Shown piece by piece: positions 45,042 to 52,833 of a stretch of DNA of 64,000 bases (position 1 is its first letter; each line of letters begins with the position of its first letter). The stretch is from Mycolicibacterium arenosum (lineage in GTDB: Bacteria; Actinomycetota; Actinomycetes; Mycobacteriales; Mycobacteriaceae), in assembly GCF_024320865.1 (NCBI RefSeq), contig NZ_JANDBD010000003.1, positions 124,001 to 188,000 on the forward strand. The letters run 5' to 3'. A model generated the notes under the pieces. That model saw nothing but the letters and a program-made list of their open reading frames with translations, was not told where the DNA came from and ran no database searches. The position numbers were made by a program, and so were the translations under genes.

Positions 45042-47482
45042 CCGACCCGGTCAAGCGGTTCGTGACCGGCGGGATCGGCACGGGCAAGACCACCGAGTTG
45101 ACCGCCATTCGCACCGCGCTCCGGAGCGCGGGCGTCACGGTGCTGAGCCGGGTACCGCCAACCGCTGGCGAAGCGGCGATCGTGGTCGACGACGCGCATC
45201 TGCTGGATGACGCTGAGCTGCAGCGGATCACGGCCGTCGTCGACGAGCCCGGCACCACCGTCGTCGTGTCGGCACTGCCGCTCGCACACCGCGCGGCGTT
45301 GACCGAACTCGCCACCGCCATGGCGCGGGAGGCACCCGTCGTCGAGCTGGGACCACTGCCCGGCAGGGAACTCGTCCGCACAACAGCCGAGATCATGGGG
45401 GCGACACCGCCGCCGGAGCTGGGGCGCGCCCTGATGGCGTCGACCGCGGGCCTGCCCTTCCTGCTGTATCCCGCCGCGCGTGCCGCGCTCGCGGCCGACG
45501 GGGATGCGCCGGCATCGGCCGCGGTGCAGGCGGCGCGGGTCACGCTGGTCGAACGCCTGGTCCGGCTCGACGAGCCGGTGCTCGACACGCTGCTGCTGTG
45601 CACGTTGACCCCCGAGCTGGGGCCCGACGACGTCGCCGCCGCATTGCACGTGAGCGGCACCGAGGCGGCGGGGTTGGTGGATCGGGCCAGGGCGACGGGG
45701 TTGCTCTCCCCCGCGCTGAACACCGCGTTCGTCCGAGGCCTGCACCGCGGCCTCGCGCAGGTCGTCGGGACGGCCCGCCACCACGAGGTGGAGACGGCGC
45801 TGCTGCAGTCGCAGCTCGAGATGTCCACGCTGTCAACCGATCTCGCGCTTCGGCTTGCCGAGCACGGGATGCGGGACGGGCGGCTGGCTGACGTGCTCGC
45901 CGCGCGAGCCGCCGACGACCGGGGCGAACCGGGGCAGCCTGCGCGGCTCTACCGCGCCGCGGCGCAGGCGGGGGCCACGGCTCTCACCGCACGACTCGCC
46001 GACGCCCTGGCGATGACCGGCGACTGCGCGACCGCGGGCCGACTGGCCGACGAGCTGTTGGGTTCCGACGACGCAGCGGAACGCGCGACGGCGGTGCGGA
46101 TCTCGGCGAGCATCGCGATGCACGACGGCGGTACCGCGCAAGCCGCCGATCTGTTCCGCTGGCTCGGCCCGCAGCAGGCGGGCAACACGGCGCACCTCGC
46201 GGCGGCCCATGCGGTGGTGTCGGTGGCGACGGGCGACGCGGCGTCGGCGCGGGCCGCCCTCGATCTCGACGCCGTGGGGCCGCCGACGTCGACGGCGCGG
46301 GCCGCACGCAGCCTGGCCGAGGGCCTCGTGCTCACGCTCGACGCACCGTATTCGGTTGCGGTGGCACGGTTGTCGCAGGCTATCACCGAGCAGCGGCCGC
46401 CCGGCGTCGCACCGGACTCGGCGGCGGCACTCGTCACCCTGGTGGCGCTGCACGGCGGTGATCCCGTCCGCGCGCGCAGCGTCATCGCCCGCGCGGTGCG
46501 CACGGGAGGAAACGAGGACGGCTACCACGGTTTCAGCGCGCACCGGCACCGTCTACTGCAGGGCTGGGTGCGCATGCAGGACGGTCAACTCGCGGCGGCC
46601 TCGGCCGACGCGGCCGCCGTACTCACCGCCGACCTGCACCGGCGCGACGCACTGTGGGCGGCGGCGCTGCAGACCGCGATCGCCCGGCGCAGCGGCGACA
46701 CCGGCGCCATGCAGAAGCACTGGTTCACCGCTGTCGAGGTGCTGTCCGAGCAGTCGACGGATCTGCTCTCACTGCTTCCACTCGGCGAGTTGTGGGTGGC
46801 CGCCGGCCGTCTGCAGCAGGTCGATCGGCTGCGGCATCCGCTCAACGAGGCGTTCGGACTGCTTGCCGCACTCGGTGATCCGGTGCTGTGGGCGGTGCCG
46901 TTGCACTGGGCGGGGGTGCACGCGGGAATCCTGGCCAACGACCCGAAGGCCGTCGCACCCCACGGCCAGGCGCTCACGGCCGCGGCGTCGTCGAGTGCGT
47001 TCGCCAAGGCGCTGGCCGATGCGGGCCGTACATGGCTGCGGGTGCTGGCCAACCACGTCGACGTCGACGACGTGACCGCGGCGGCCAGGGCACTCGGACA
47101 GTACGGCCTGACCTGGGATGCGACGCGCCTGGCGAGTCAGGCCGCCCTGCACGCGACGGACGGGCGGGTGTCGGGTGCCATGCTCCAGGTGGCCCGCGAC
47201 CTCAAGTTGGCCTCGGTCGGTGACGACGAACCGGTGCCGCAGCCGGTGTCGACCTCCTCGACGCCGACCACCCCGCCGGCGTCGGCGCCGTTCGCGCGGC
47301 TGTCGGATCGGGAACGTGAGGTCGCCGAACTCCTGCTGCAGGGCATGCAGTACCGCGATATCGGGAGTCAGCTGTTGATCTCCGCCAAGACGGTTGAGCA
47401 CCACGTCGCACGGATCCGGCGCCGACTCGGGGCGGAGTCGCGCTCGGAGATGCTCTCGATGCTGCGCGCCATCCTGGGGTGA
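45038..47482 (+). CDS. iniR: LuxR-family ATPase regulator, IniR homologue
   Basis: An 814-residue STAND/LAL-type regulator: N-terminal ATPase with Walker A FVTGGIGTGKTTEL (about 4-17) and Walker B AAIVVDDAHLL (about 46), a long Ala-rich TPR-like helical middle region, and a C-terminal LuxR HTH (about 750-812) with LSDREREVAELLLQG and the recognition helix ISAKTVEHHVARIRRRL. Position and layout match Rv0339c, reported as IniR, needed for iniBAC induction. Start GTG 45038 overlaps the Hsp70-like stop. It probably acts on the TTAGGGG-containing regions (inference). Confidence 0.85.
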   Translation: MTDPVKRFVTGGIGTGKTTELTAIRTALRSAGVTVLSRVPPTAGEAAIVVDDAHLLDDAELQRITAVVDEPGTTVVVSALPLAHRAALTELATAMAREAPVVELGPLPGRELVRTTAEIMGATPPPELGRALMASTAGLPFLLYPAARAALAADGDAPASAAVQAARVTLVERLVRLDEPVLDTLLLCTLTPELGPDDVAAALHVSGTEAAGLVDRARATGLLSPALNTAFVRGLHRGLAQVVGTARHHEVETALLQSQLEMSTLSTDLALRLAEHGMRDGRLADVLAARAADDRGEPGQPARLYRAAAQAGATALTARLADALAMTGDCATAGRLADELLGSDDAAERATAVRISASIAMHDGGTAQAADLFRWLGPQQAGNTAHLAAAHAVVSVATGDAASARAALDLDAVGPPTSTARAARSLAEGLVLTLDAPYSVAVARLSQAITEQRPPGVAPDSAAALVTLVALHGGDPVRARSVIARAVRTGGNEDGYHGFSAHRHRLLQGWVRMQDGQLAAASADAAAVLTADLHRRDALWAAALQTAIARRSGDTGAMQKHWFTAVEVLSEQSTDLLSLLPLGELWVAAGRLQQVDRLRHPLNEAFGLLAALGDPVLWAVPLHWAGVHAGILANDPKAVAPHGQALTAAASSSAFAKALADAGRTWLRVLANHVDVDDVTAAARALGQYGLTWDATRLASQAALHATDGRVSGAMLQVARDLKLASVGDDEPVPQPVSTSSTPTTPPASAPFARLSDREREVAELLLQGMQYRDIGSQLLISAKTVEHHVARIRRRLGAESRSEMLSMLRAILG

Positions 47483-47794
47483 GCGGCGGCTGACAGGTCT
47501 CGCACAGTGACAACCGCCACAGCAAAGCCGGCGCCGTCACGACCACAAAGACCACAAGTGCGGCGCCGCACAGGGCTTCCGACCACGTCGAAGTGGGTCA
47601 CCAGGGCGGAAACGGCGATCTCGCCCCCGCGCTGCGGCGCTGCGGTGCGAGTTGTCCCGCCCGCTGCGAGTTAGGTATGCCTTCGTAGCGACCTTGTATT
47701 ACTAGGTGCAACTATGAGCTGGCATAAAGCGTAAGTTACCCTCCAGTAACCAGCCCAAGTTACTCGTCGGTAGCTGTTATTTCGGGAGGCACGC
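47483..47794. other. 312-bp intergenic region before the Rv0338c homologue
   Basis: No credible gene. The left part has a 14-bp perfect palindrome GTGCGGCGCCGCAC (47558-47571) that may end iniR transcription, and a loose GTG-N8-CAC near 47507-47520 that weakly resembles a CRP site. The right part is AT-richer than its surroundings, holds the paired GTTAC sites (47735-47774), and GGGAGG before the GTG at 47795. The promoter of the downstream gene must lie here. Confidence 0.6.
47735..47774. promoter_or_regulatory. Two tandem GTTAC-N6-GTARC inverted repeats (candidate operator)
   Basis: GTTAC-CCTCCA-GTAAC (47735-47750) and GTTAC-TCGTCG-GTAGC (47759-47774) share arm sequence and 6-nt spacing, with starts 24 bp apart. 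The second is 20 bp before the start codon. Size and symmetry fit a dimeric regulator such as TetR or GntR type; which one is unknown. Confidence 0.5.
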
Positions 47795-50700
47795 GTGGAC
47801 GAGCACACCCTGGTGTTGATCACGATGATCATCGGCGTCATCGGCCTGATCGTCGTGCTGGCCCTCGCCGCCAAGCGGGTGCTGTTCCTCGTGAAGCTCA
47901 TCTCGTCCGGTCAGAAGACGATCGACGAGGATGCCCGCAAGGACAACATGAAGACCCGCATCCTGACGCAGGTCGAAGAGGTCTTCGCGCAGACCCGTCT
48001 GCTGCGCTGGAACGTCGCGGGCGTCGCCCACTTCTTCACCATGTGGGGCTTCTTCGTCCTCGGCACCGTCTACCTCGAGGCCTTCGGAGTGCTGTTCTAC
48101 CCGAAGTTCGCCATCCCGTTCGTCGGGCACTGGGACGCGCTGGGCTTCCTTCAGGACTTCTTCGCGCTGGCGGTGCTGGCGGGCATCATCACGTTCGCGC
48201 TCATCCGCGTGAAGCGCGAACCGAAGAAGATCGGCCGCGACTCCCGGTTCTACGGATCGCACACCGGTGGCGCCTGGGTGATCCTCTTCATGATCTTCAA
48301 CGTCATCTGGACCTACGCCCTGTTCCGCGGCGCTGCGGTCGCGACGGACAACCTGCCCTACGGCTGGGGCGCGTTCTTCTCCCACGGCATGGGTGCGCTG
48401 CTGTCGCCACTCGGCGAGACGCCCAACCTGATCATCGAGCGGGTGGCGCTGCTGCTGCACATCGGTGTCGCGCTCGTCTTCCTGCTGATCGTGTTGCACT
48501 CCAAGCACCTCCACATCGGCCTCGCGCCGGTGAACGTCACGTTCAAGCGGCTGCCCAACGCGCTGGGCCCGCTGCTGCCGATGGAGTACGACGGCAAGTA
48601 CATCGACTTCGAGGATCCCGACGAGGACGCGGTGTTCGGTCGCGGCAAGATCGAGGACTTCACCTGGAAGGGCTACCTCGACTTCACGACGTGTACCGAG
48701 TGCGGCCGCTGCCAGTCGCAGTGCCCGGCCTGGAACACCGGAAAGCCGTTGTCCCCAAAGCTCGTCATCATGAACCTGCGCGACCACCTGTTCGCGAAGG
48801 CGCCCTACATCCTCGGTGACAAGGAGAGCCCGCTCGAGAACACCCCCGAGGGTGGCGTCGGCGAGGCGATTCGCGGCGAGAAGCACAGCGAGGAGCACTC
48901 GCACGACCACGTGCCGGAGTCCGGCTTCGAGCGCGTCATGGGATCGGGCCCCGAGCAGGCGACCCGCCCGCTGGTGGGCACCGCCGAGGAGCTCGGCGTC
49001 ATCGACCCCGACGTGCTGTGGTCCTGCACGACGTGTGGCGCCTGCGTCGAGCAGTGCCCCGTCGACATCGAGCACATCGACCACATCGTCGACATGCGCC
49101 GCTACCAGGTGATGGTCGCCTCCGAGTTCCCCGGCGAGCTCGGCGTGCTCTTCAAGAACCTCGAGCAGAAGGGCAACCCGTGGGGCCAGGGCGCCAAGGA
49201 GCGCAAGACCTGGATCGACGAGGTCGACTTCGACGTGCCGGTGTACGGCGAGGACGTCGAGAGCTTCGCCGGCTTCGAGTACCTGTTCTGGGTCGGCTGC
49301 GCGGGCGCCTTCGAGGACCGCGCCAAGAAGACCACCAAGGCCGTCGCCGAACTGCTCTCCGCCGCGGGTGTGAAGTTCCTGGTGCTCGGCGCCGGTGAGA
49401 CCTGCACCGGTGACTCGGCCCGCCGCGCGGGTAACGAGTTCCTGTTCCAGCAGCTCGCCGCGCAGAACAAGGAGACCATCGACGAGCTGTTCGAGGGTGT
49501 CGAGACCGTCGACCGCAAGATCGTCGTCACCTGCCCGCACTGCTTCAACACGCTGGGCCGTGAGTACTCGCAGCTGGGCACCAATTGGACTGTGCTGCAC
49601 CACACTCAGCTGCTGAACCGCCTGGTGCGCGACAAGAAGCTCGTCGCTGTCACGCCAGTCGGCCAGGACGTGACGTATCACGATCCGTGCTACCTCGGCA
49701 GGCACAACAAGGAGTACGCCGCGCCCCGCGAGCTGATCGGCGCGGCCGGTGCCACGCTCACCGAGATGCCACGGCACGCCGACCGCGGCCTGTGCTGCGG
49801 CGCGGGTGGCGCGCGGATGTGGATGGAAGAGCACATCGGCAAGCGCGTGAACCACGAGCGCGTCGAAGAGGCGCTGAACACCGACGCGTCGACGATCGCC
49901 ACCGGCTGCCCGTTCTGCCGCGTGATGATCACCGACGGCGTGGGTGACGTCGCCGAGAAGATGGGCAAGGAAGCCGACGTGCTCGACGTGGCGCAGCTGC
50001 TGCTGGGGTCGCTCGACTCGTCCACGTTCACGCTGCCGGAGAAGGGCACGGCCGCCAAGTGGTCGGCCGAACTCGCCGAGGAACGTGCCAAGCAACAGGC
50101 TGCGGCAGCGCCCGCCGAGGTCGAGGACGTCAGCGAGGTTCAGGACGACGAGGTCGACGAGGTCGAGGTCGAGGAGGCCCCCGCCGCCAAGACCGAAGCG
50201 GCGAAGCCCGCCAAGGGACTCGGCATCCAGGCCAAGCGCCCGCCGAAGAAGGGCGCCGCCGCCGAGACTGCCACCGAGGCACCGGCAGCCGAGGAGAAGC
50301 CCGCCGTCGAGGCGAAGGGTCTCGGCATTCAGGCCAAGCGGCCGCCCAAGAAGGGGGCCGCGACCAAGGCCGAGCCCGCCCCCGCGGCGGAGGCGACTCC
50401 CGAACCAGCCGCCGAGCCGGCCGTAGAGGTCAAGGGCCTGGGCATCCAGGCCAAGCGGCCGCCGAAGAAGGGCGCTGCCAAGGCCGCACCCGCAGCGGCG
50501 CCGGCAGCTGCACCCGCAGCGGAAGCACCGGCGGCGGAAGCACCGGCCGAGGAGAAGCCCGCCGTCGAGGTCAAGGGCCTGGGCATCCAGGCCAAGCGGC
50601 CGCCCAAGAAGGGTGCCGCCAAAGCCGCACCCGCGCCGGAGACCGCACCGGAACCCGAGCCGGAACCCGCTGCGCCGCAGGTGGAGTCGAACAACGGATC

Positions 50701-50803
50701 GTCGTCGAACGGTCAGGCGAGTGAGCCCGTCGACGAGGCGCCGCGCGTCGAGGTCAAGGGCTTGGGCATCGCCAAGGGCGTCAAGCGCCCGCCGAAAAGG
50801 TAA
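47795..50803 (+). CDS. Membrane-bound Fe-S heterodisulfide-reductase-like oxidoreductase (Rv0338c type)
   Basis: A 1002-residue protein: N-terminal NarI-like membrane part with about five to six helices (to about residue 250), two 4Fe-4S motifs (CTECGRCQSQCPAW near 300; CTTCGACVEQCPVD near 410), then HdrD-type Cys-rich CCG modules (WVGCAGAFED, CPHCFNTLGRE, YHDPCYLGRHN, LCCGAGGARMW, TGCPFCRVM). Residues 807-1002 form a basic Ala/Pro/Lys-rich repeat tail. The M. tuberculosis homologue Rv0338c is essential and shorter. It probably moves electrons between quinone and an unknown partner. GTG 47795 follows GGGAGG. Confidence 0.9.
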   Translation: MDEHTLVLITMIIGVIGLIVVLALAAKRVLFLVKLISSGQKTIDEDARKDNMKTRILTQVEEVFAQTRLLRWNVAGVAHFFTMWGFFVLGTVYLEAFGVLFYPKFAIPFVGHWDALGFLQDFFALAVLAGIITFALIRVKREPKKIGRDSRFYGSHTGGAWVILFMIFNVIWTYALFRGAAVATDNLPYGWGAFFSHGMGALLSPLGETPNLIIERVALLLHIGVALVFLLIVLHSKHLHIGLAPVNVTFKRLPNALGPLLPMEYDGKYIDFEDPDEDAVFGRGKIEDFTWKGYLDFTTCTECGRCQSQCPAWNTGKPLSPKLVIMNLRDHLFAKAPYILGDKESPLENTPEGGVGEAIRGEKHSEEHSHDHVPESGFERVMGSGPEQATRPLVGTAEELGVIDPDVLWSCTTCGACVEQCPVDIEHIDHIVDMRRYQVMVASEFPGELGVLFKNLEQKGNPWGQGAKERKTWIDEVDFDVPVYGEDVESFAGFEYLFWVGCAGAFEDRAKKTTKAVAELLSAAGVKFLVLGAGETCTGDSARRAGNEFLFQQLAAQNKETIDELFEGVETVDRKIVVTCPHCFNTLGREYSQLGTNWTVLHHTQLLNRLVRDKKLVAVTPVGQDVTYHDPCYLGRHNKEYAAPRELIGAAGATLTEMPRHADRGLCCGAGGARMWMEEHIGKRVNHERVEEALNTDASTIATGCPFCRVMITDGVGDVAEKMGKEADVLDVAQLLLGSLDSSTFTLPEKGTAAKWSAELAEERAKQQAAAAPAEVEDVSEVQDDEVDEVEVEEAPAAKTEAAKPAKGLGIQAKRPPKKGAAAETATEAPAAEEKPAVEAKGLGIQAKRPPKKGAATKAEPAPAAEATPEPAAEPAVEVKGLGIQAKRPPKKGAAKAAPAAAPAAAPAAEAPAAEAPAEEKPAVEVKGLGIQAKRPPKKGAAKAAPAPETAPEPEPEPAAPQVESNNGSSSNGQASEPVDEAPRVEVKGLGIAKGVKRPPKR
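50213..50803 (+). repeat. Five KGLGI...KRPPK repeats in the oxidoreductase tail
   Basis: The motif KGLGIQAKRPPKKGAA starts at residues 807, 841, 880 and 927, with a diverged last copy at 988 (KGLGIAKGVKRPPK). Spacing grows steadily: 34, 39, 47, 61 residues. Linkers are Ala/Pro/Glu-rich. The repeats also form near-identical DNA copies, so copy number may vary between strains. Confidence 0.92.
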
Positions 50804-50834
50804 ATCGCTGGACACGTGATGGGACGATGAGGAC

Positions 50835-52109
50835 GTGAGTCCGCCACAGCTGCCACCCGGAAACGTCTGGCATACGAGCCATCAGCCGCGTCAGCGCACG
50901 TTCACGCAGTCGACCAAACTGCAGGACGTCCTGTACGAGATCCGTGGTCCGGTACACGATCACGCGGCCCGGCTCGAGGCGGAGGGCCACCGCATCCTCA
51001 AGCTGAACATCGGCAATCCCGCGCCGTTCGGTTTCGAGGCGCCCGACGTGATCATGCGCGACATGATCCAGGCGCTGCCGTACGCGCAGGGTTACTCCGA
51101 TTCCAAGGGCATCCAGGCCGCCAGGCGCGCCGTGTTCACCCGCTACGAATTGGTCGACGGTTTCCCGAAGTTCGACGTCGACGACGTGTTCCTCGGCAAC
51201 GGCGTATCCGAACTCATCACGATGACGCTGCAGGCGCTGCTCGACAACGGCGATCAGGTGCTCATCCCCGCTCCGGACTATCCGCTGTGGACGGCGTCGA
51301 CCGCACTCGCCGGTGGCACGCCGGTGCACTACCTGTGCGACGAGACGCAGGGCTGGCAGCCCGATCTCGCGGATCTGGAATCCAAGATCACCGAGCGCAC
51401 CAAGGCCCTCGTCGTGATCAACCCGAACAACCCGACCGGCGCGGTGTACTCGCGCGAGATCCTCGAGCAGATGGTCGAATTGGCCCGCAAGCACCAGCTG
51501 CTGCTGCTGGCCGACGAGATCTACGACAAGATCCTGTACGACGACGCCGAACACATCAGCCTCGCGACCGTGGCCCCGGACCTGCTGACGCTGACGTTCA
51601 ACGGGCTGTCGAAGGCCTACCGCGTCGCGGGTTACCGCTCCGGATGGCTCGTCATCACCGGCCCGAAGGAGCACGCGAGCAGCTTCCTCGAAGGCATCAA
51701 CCTGCTGGCCAACATGCGACTGTGCCCGAATGTGCCTGCGCAGCACGCCATTCAGGTGGCGCTCGGTGGCCATCAGAGCATCGAGGACCTGGTGCTGCCC
51801 GGCGGCAGGCTGCTCGAGCAACGTGACGTCGCGTGGACCAAGCTCAACGACATCCCCGGCGTCTCCTGTGTGAAGCCGGAGGGTGCGCTGTACGCGTTCC
51901 CCCGCCTCGACCCCGAAGTGCACGACATCCACGACGACGAGCAGCTCGTCCTCGATCTGCTGCTGCAGGAGAAGATCCTCGTCACACAGGGCACCGGATT
52001 CAACTGGCCCGCACCGGATCACCTGCGCATCGTCACGCTGCCGTGGGCTCGCGACCTGGCCAACGCGATCGACCGGCTCGGCAACTTCCTGGCGAGTTAC
52101 CGTCAGTAG
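50835..52109 (+). CDS. PLP-dependent aminotransferase (AspC/AlaT type)
   Basis: A 424-residue class I fold-type aminotransferase, homologous to Rv0337c (annotated AspC; related enzymes act as alanine aminotransferases). Motifs: LNIGNPAPFGFEAPD, the PDYPLW substrate segment, NPNNPTGAVYS, DEIYDKILYD and the PLP-lysine in NGLSKAYRVAGYRSGW, where Lys260 forms the internal aldimine. It would transfer amino groups between an amino acid and 2-oxoglutarate. Start GTG 50835, 31 bp after the Fe-S protein; the order is conserved in mycobacteria. Ends at a terminator. Confidence 0.9.
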   Translation: MSPPQLPPGNVWHTSHQPRQRTFTQSTKLQDVLYEIRGPVHDHAARLEAEGHRILKLNIGNPAPFGFEAPDVIMRDMIQALPYAQGYSDSKGIQAARRAVFTRYELVDGFPKFDVDDVFLGNGVSELITMTLQALLDNGDQVLIPAPDYPLWTASTALAGGTPVHYLCDETQGWQPDLADLESKITERTKALVVINPNNPTGAVYSREILEQMVELARKHQLLLLADEIYDKILYDDAEHISLATVAPDLLTLTFNGLSKAYRVAGYRSGWLVITGPKEHASSFLEGINLLANMRLCPNVPAQHAIQVALGGHQSIEDLVLPGGRLLEQRDVAWTKLNDIPGVSCVKPEGALYAFPRLDPEVHDIHDDEQLVLDLLLQEKILVTQGTGFNWPAPDHLRIVTLPWARDLANAIDRLGNFLASYRQ

Positions 52110-52150
52110 ACGATCCCCGCGATTCGGGCGAGGCTGAGAACGCTAGGGCG

Positions 52151-52180
52151 CCCGGAGAGCGGAACTATTCGCTCTCCGGG
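52151..52180. terminator. Stem-loop between convergent aminotransferase and tetR
   Basis: Perfect 11-bp inverted repeat (CCCGGAGAGCG / CGCTCTCCGGG), arms 52151-52161 and 52170-52180, 8-nt loop. It lies between two convergent genes and can serve both. Confidence 0.78.
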
Positions 52181-52210
52181 AGTGGTGCCACAGTGTGCAC
52201 ACGCCGGCGA

Positions 52211-52774
52211 TCAAGTCAGCGGTTCGTTCCGCTCGGTGAGGACCAGGAGAAGGTCTCGCAGCGTCGTCCGCTCGTCGTCGTCGCTCGGCGTATCGAACAT
52301 CTCCGTCATCGAGTCGCCGTCGAGTGCGCGCGAGATGATCAGTACCCGCTGAGGGTGAAGTCCGTCGCTGGCCATCTCCGCCTCCCATCGGCGACCGTTG
52401 ATGCGGGCGTGCTCGAAGAGGCCGGGGATGGCCAGCAGCGCTGACTGCACCGCGATGTTGCGCCACGGCCCGTCACCGATCGACGGGTCGAACGCTGCCC
52501 TGATGTGCGCCCGGCAGAATCGACCGGGTCGTCCATCGTCGGGTTCCAGGTGTCGGGCGACTGCGTCGTCGTACTGCTGAATCCAGTGCTCGCACAACGC
52601 TCGTAGAAGCGCTTCTCGACTGCGGAAGTGGTGCAACAGGCCGCCTTTGGAGACGCCGGCGTCCCGTGCGACGGCCTCGAGACTCACCTGGGGGCCATGG
52701 ACCATCAGCGCACGCTCGGCCGCTTCCAAGAGGGCGCGGCGAGTGCGGATCGCATCGCGCTGAACCGTCGTCAC
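52211..52774 (-). CDS. TetR-family transcriptional regulator
   Basis: A 187-residue TetR repressor. The HTH is at about residues 8-55 (RRALLEAAERALMVHG, SLEAVARDAGVSKGGLLHHFRSREALL), with the typical G-V-S-K-G-x-L-x-H-H-F recognition helix; the C-terminal ligand domain is unremarkable. GTG start at 52774. It is divergent from the MFS-P450 operon, 59 bp away, with a palindrome between them, so it most likely represses that operon and itself until a substrate of the pump or P450s binds. Confidence 0.88.
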   Translation of the reverse strand: MTTVQRDAIRTRRALLEAAERALMVHGPQVSLEAVARDAGVSKGGLLHHFRSREALLRALCEHWIQQYDDAVARHLEPDDGRPGRFCRAHIRAAFDPSIGDGPWRNIAVQSALLAIPGLFEHARINGRRWEAEMASDGLHPQRVLIISRALDGDSMTEMFDTPSDDDERTTLRDLLLVLTERNEPLT

Positions 52775-52802
52775 CAGCTGAGCATACCGCCGGGGGTTGG
52801 CT

Positions 52803-52826
52803 AACCGACCGTCTGGACGGTAGGTT
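52803..52826. promoter_or_regulatory. Palindromic operator between tetR and the MFS operon
   Basis: AACCGACCGTC-TG-GACGGTAGGTT, 10 of 11 arm positions complementary, lying 7 bp before the MFS start codon. The ACCGACCGTC half-site is the style of TetR operators, and binding so near the start would block transcription or initiation. Confidence 0.75.
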
Positions 52827-52833
52827 GACCGTC

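Noticed and set aside
50213..50803. Regular DNA repeats considered as CRISPR
   Set aside because: The repeats encode an in-frame protein motif and their spacing varies; no cas genes are present.
47777..50815. 1012-codon minus-strand frame opposite the Fe-S oxidoreductase
   Set aside because: Leu/Gly/Arg-rich antisense shadow; the plus frame has complete cysteine motifs and membrane helices.
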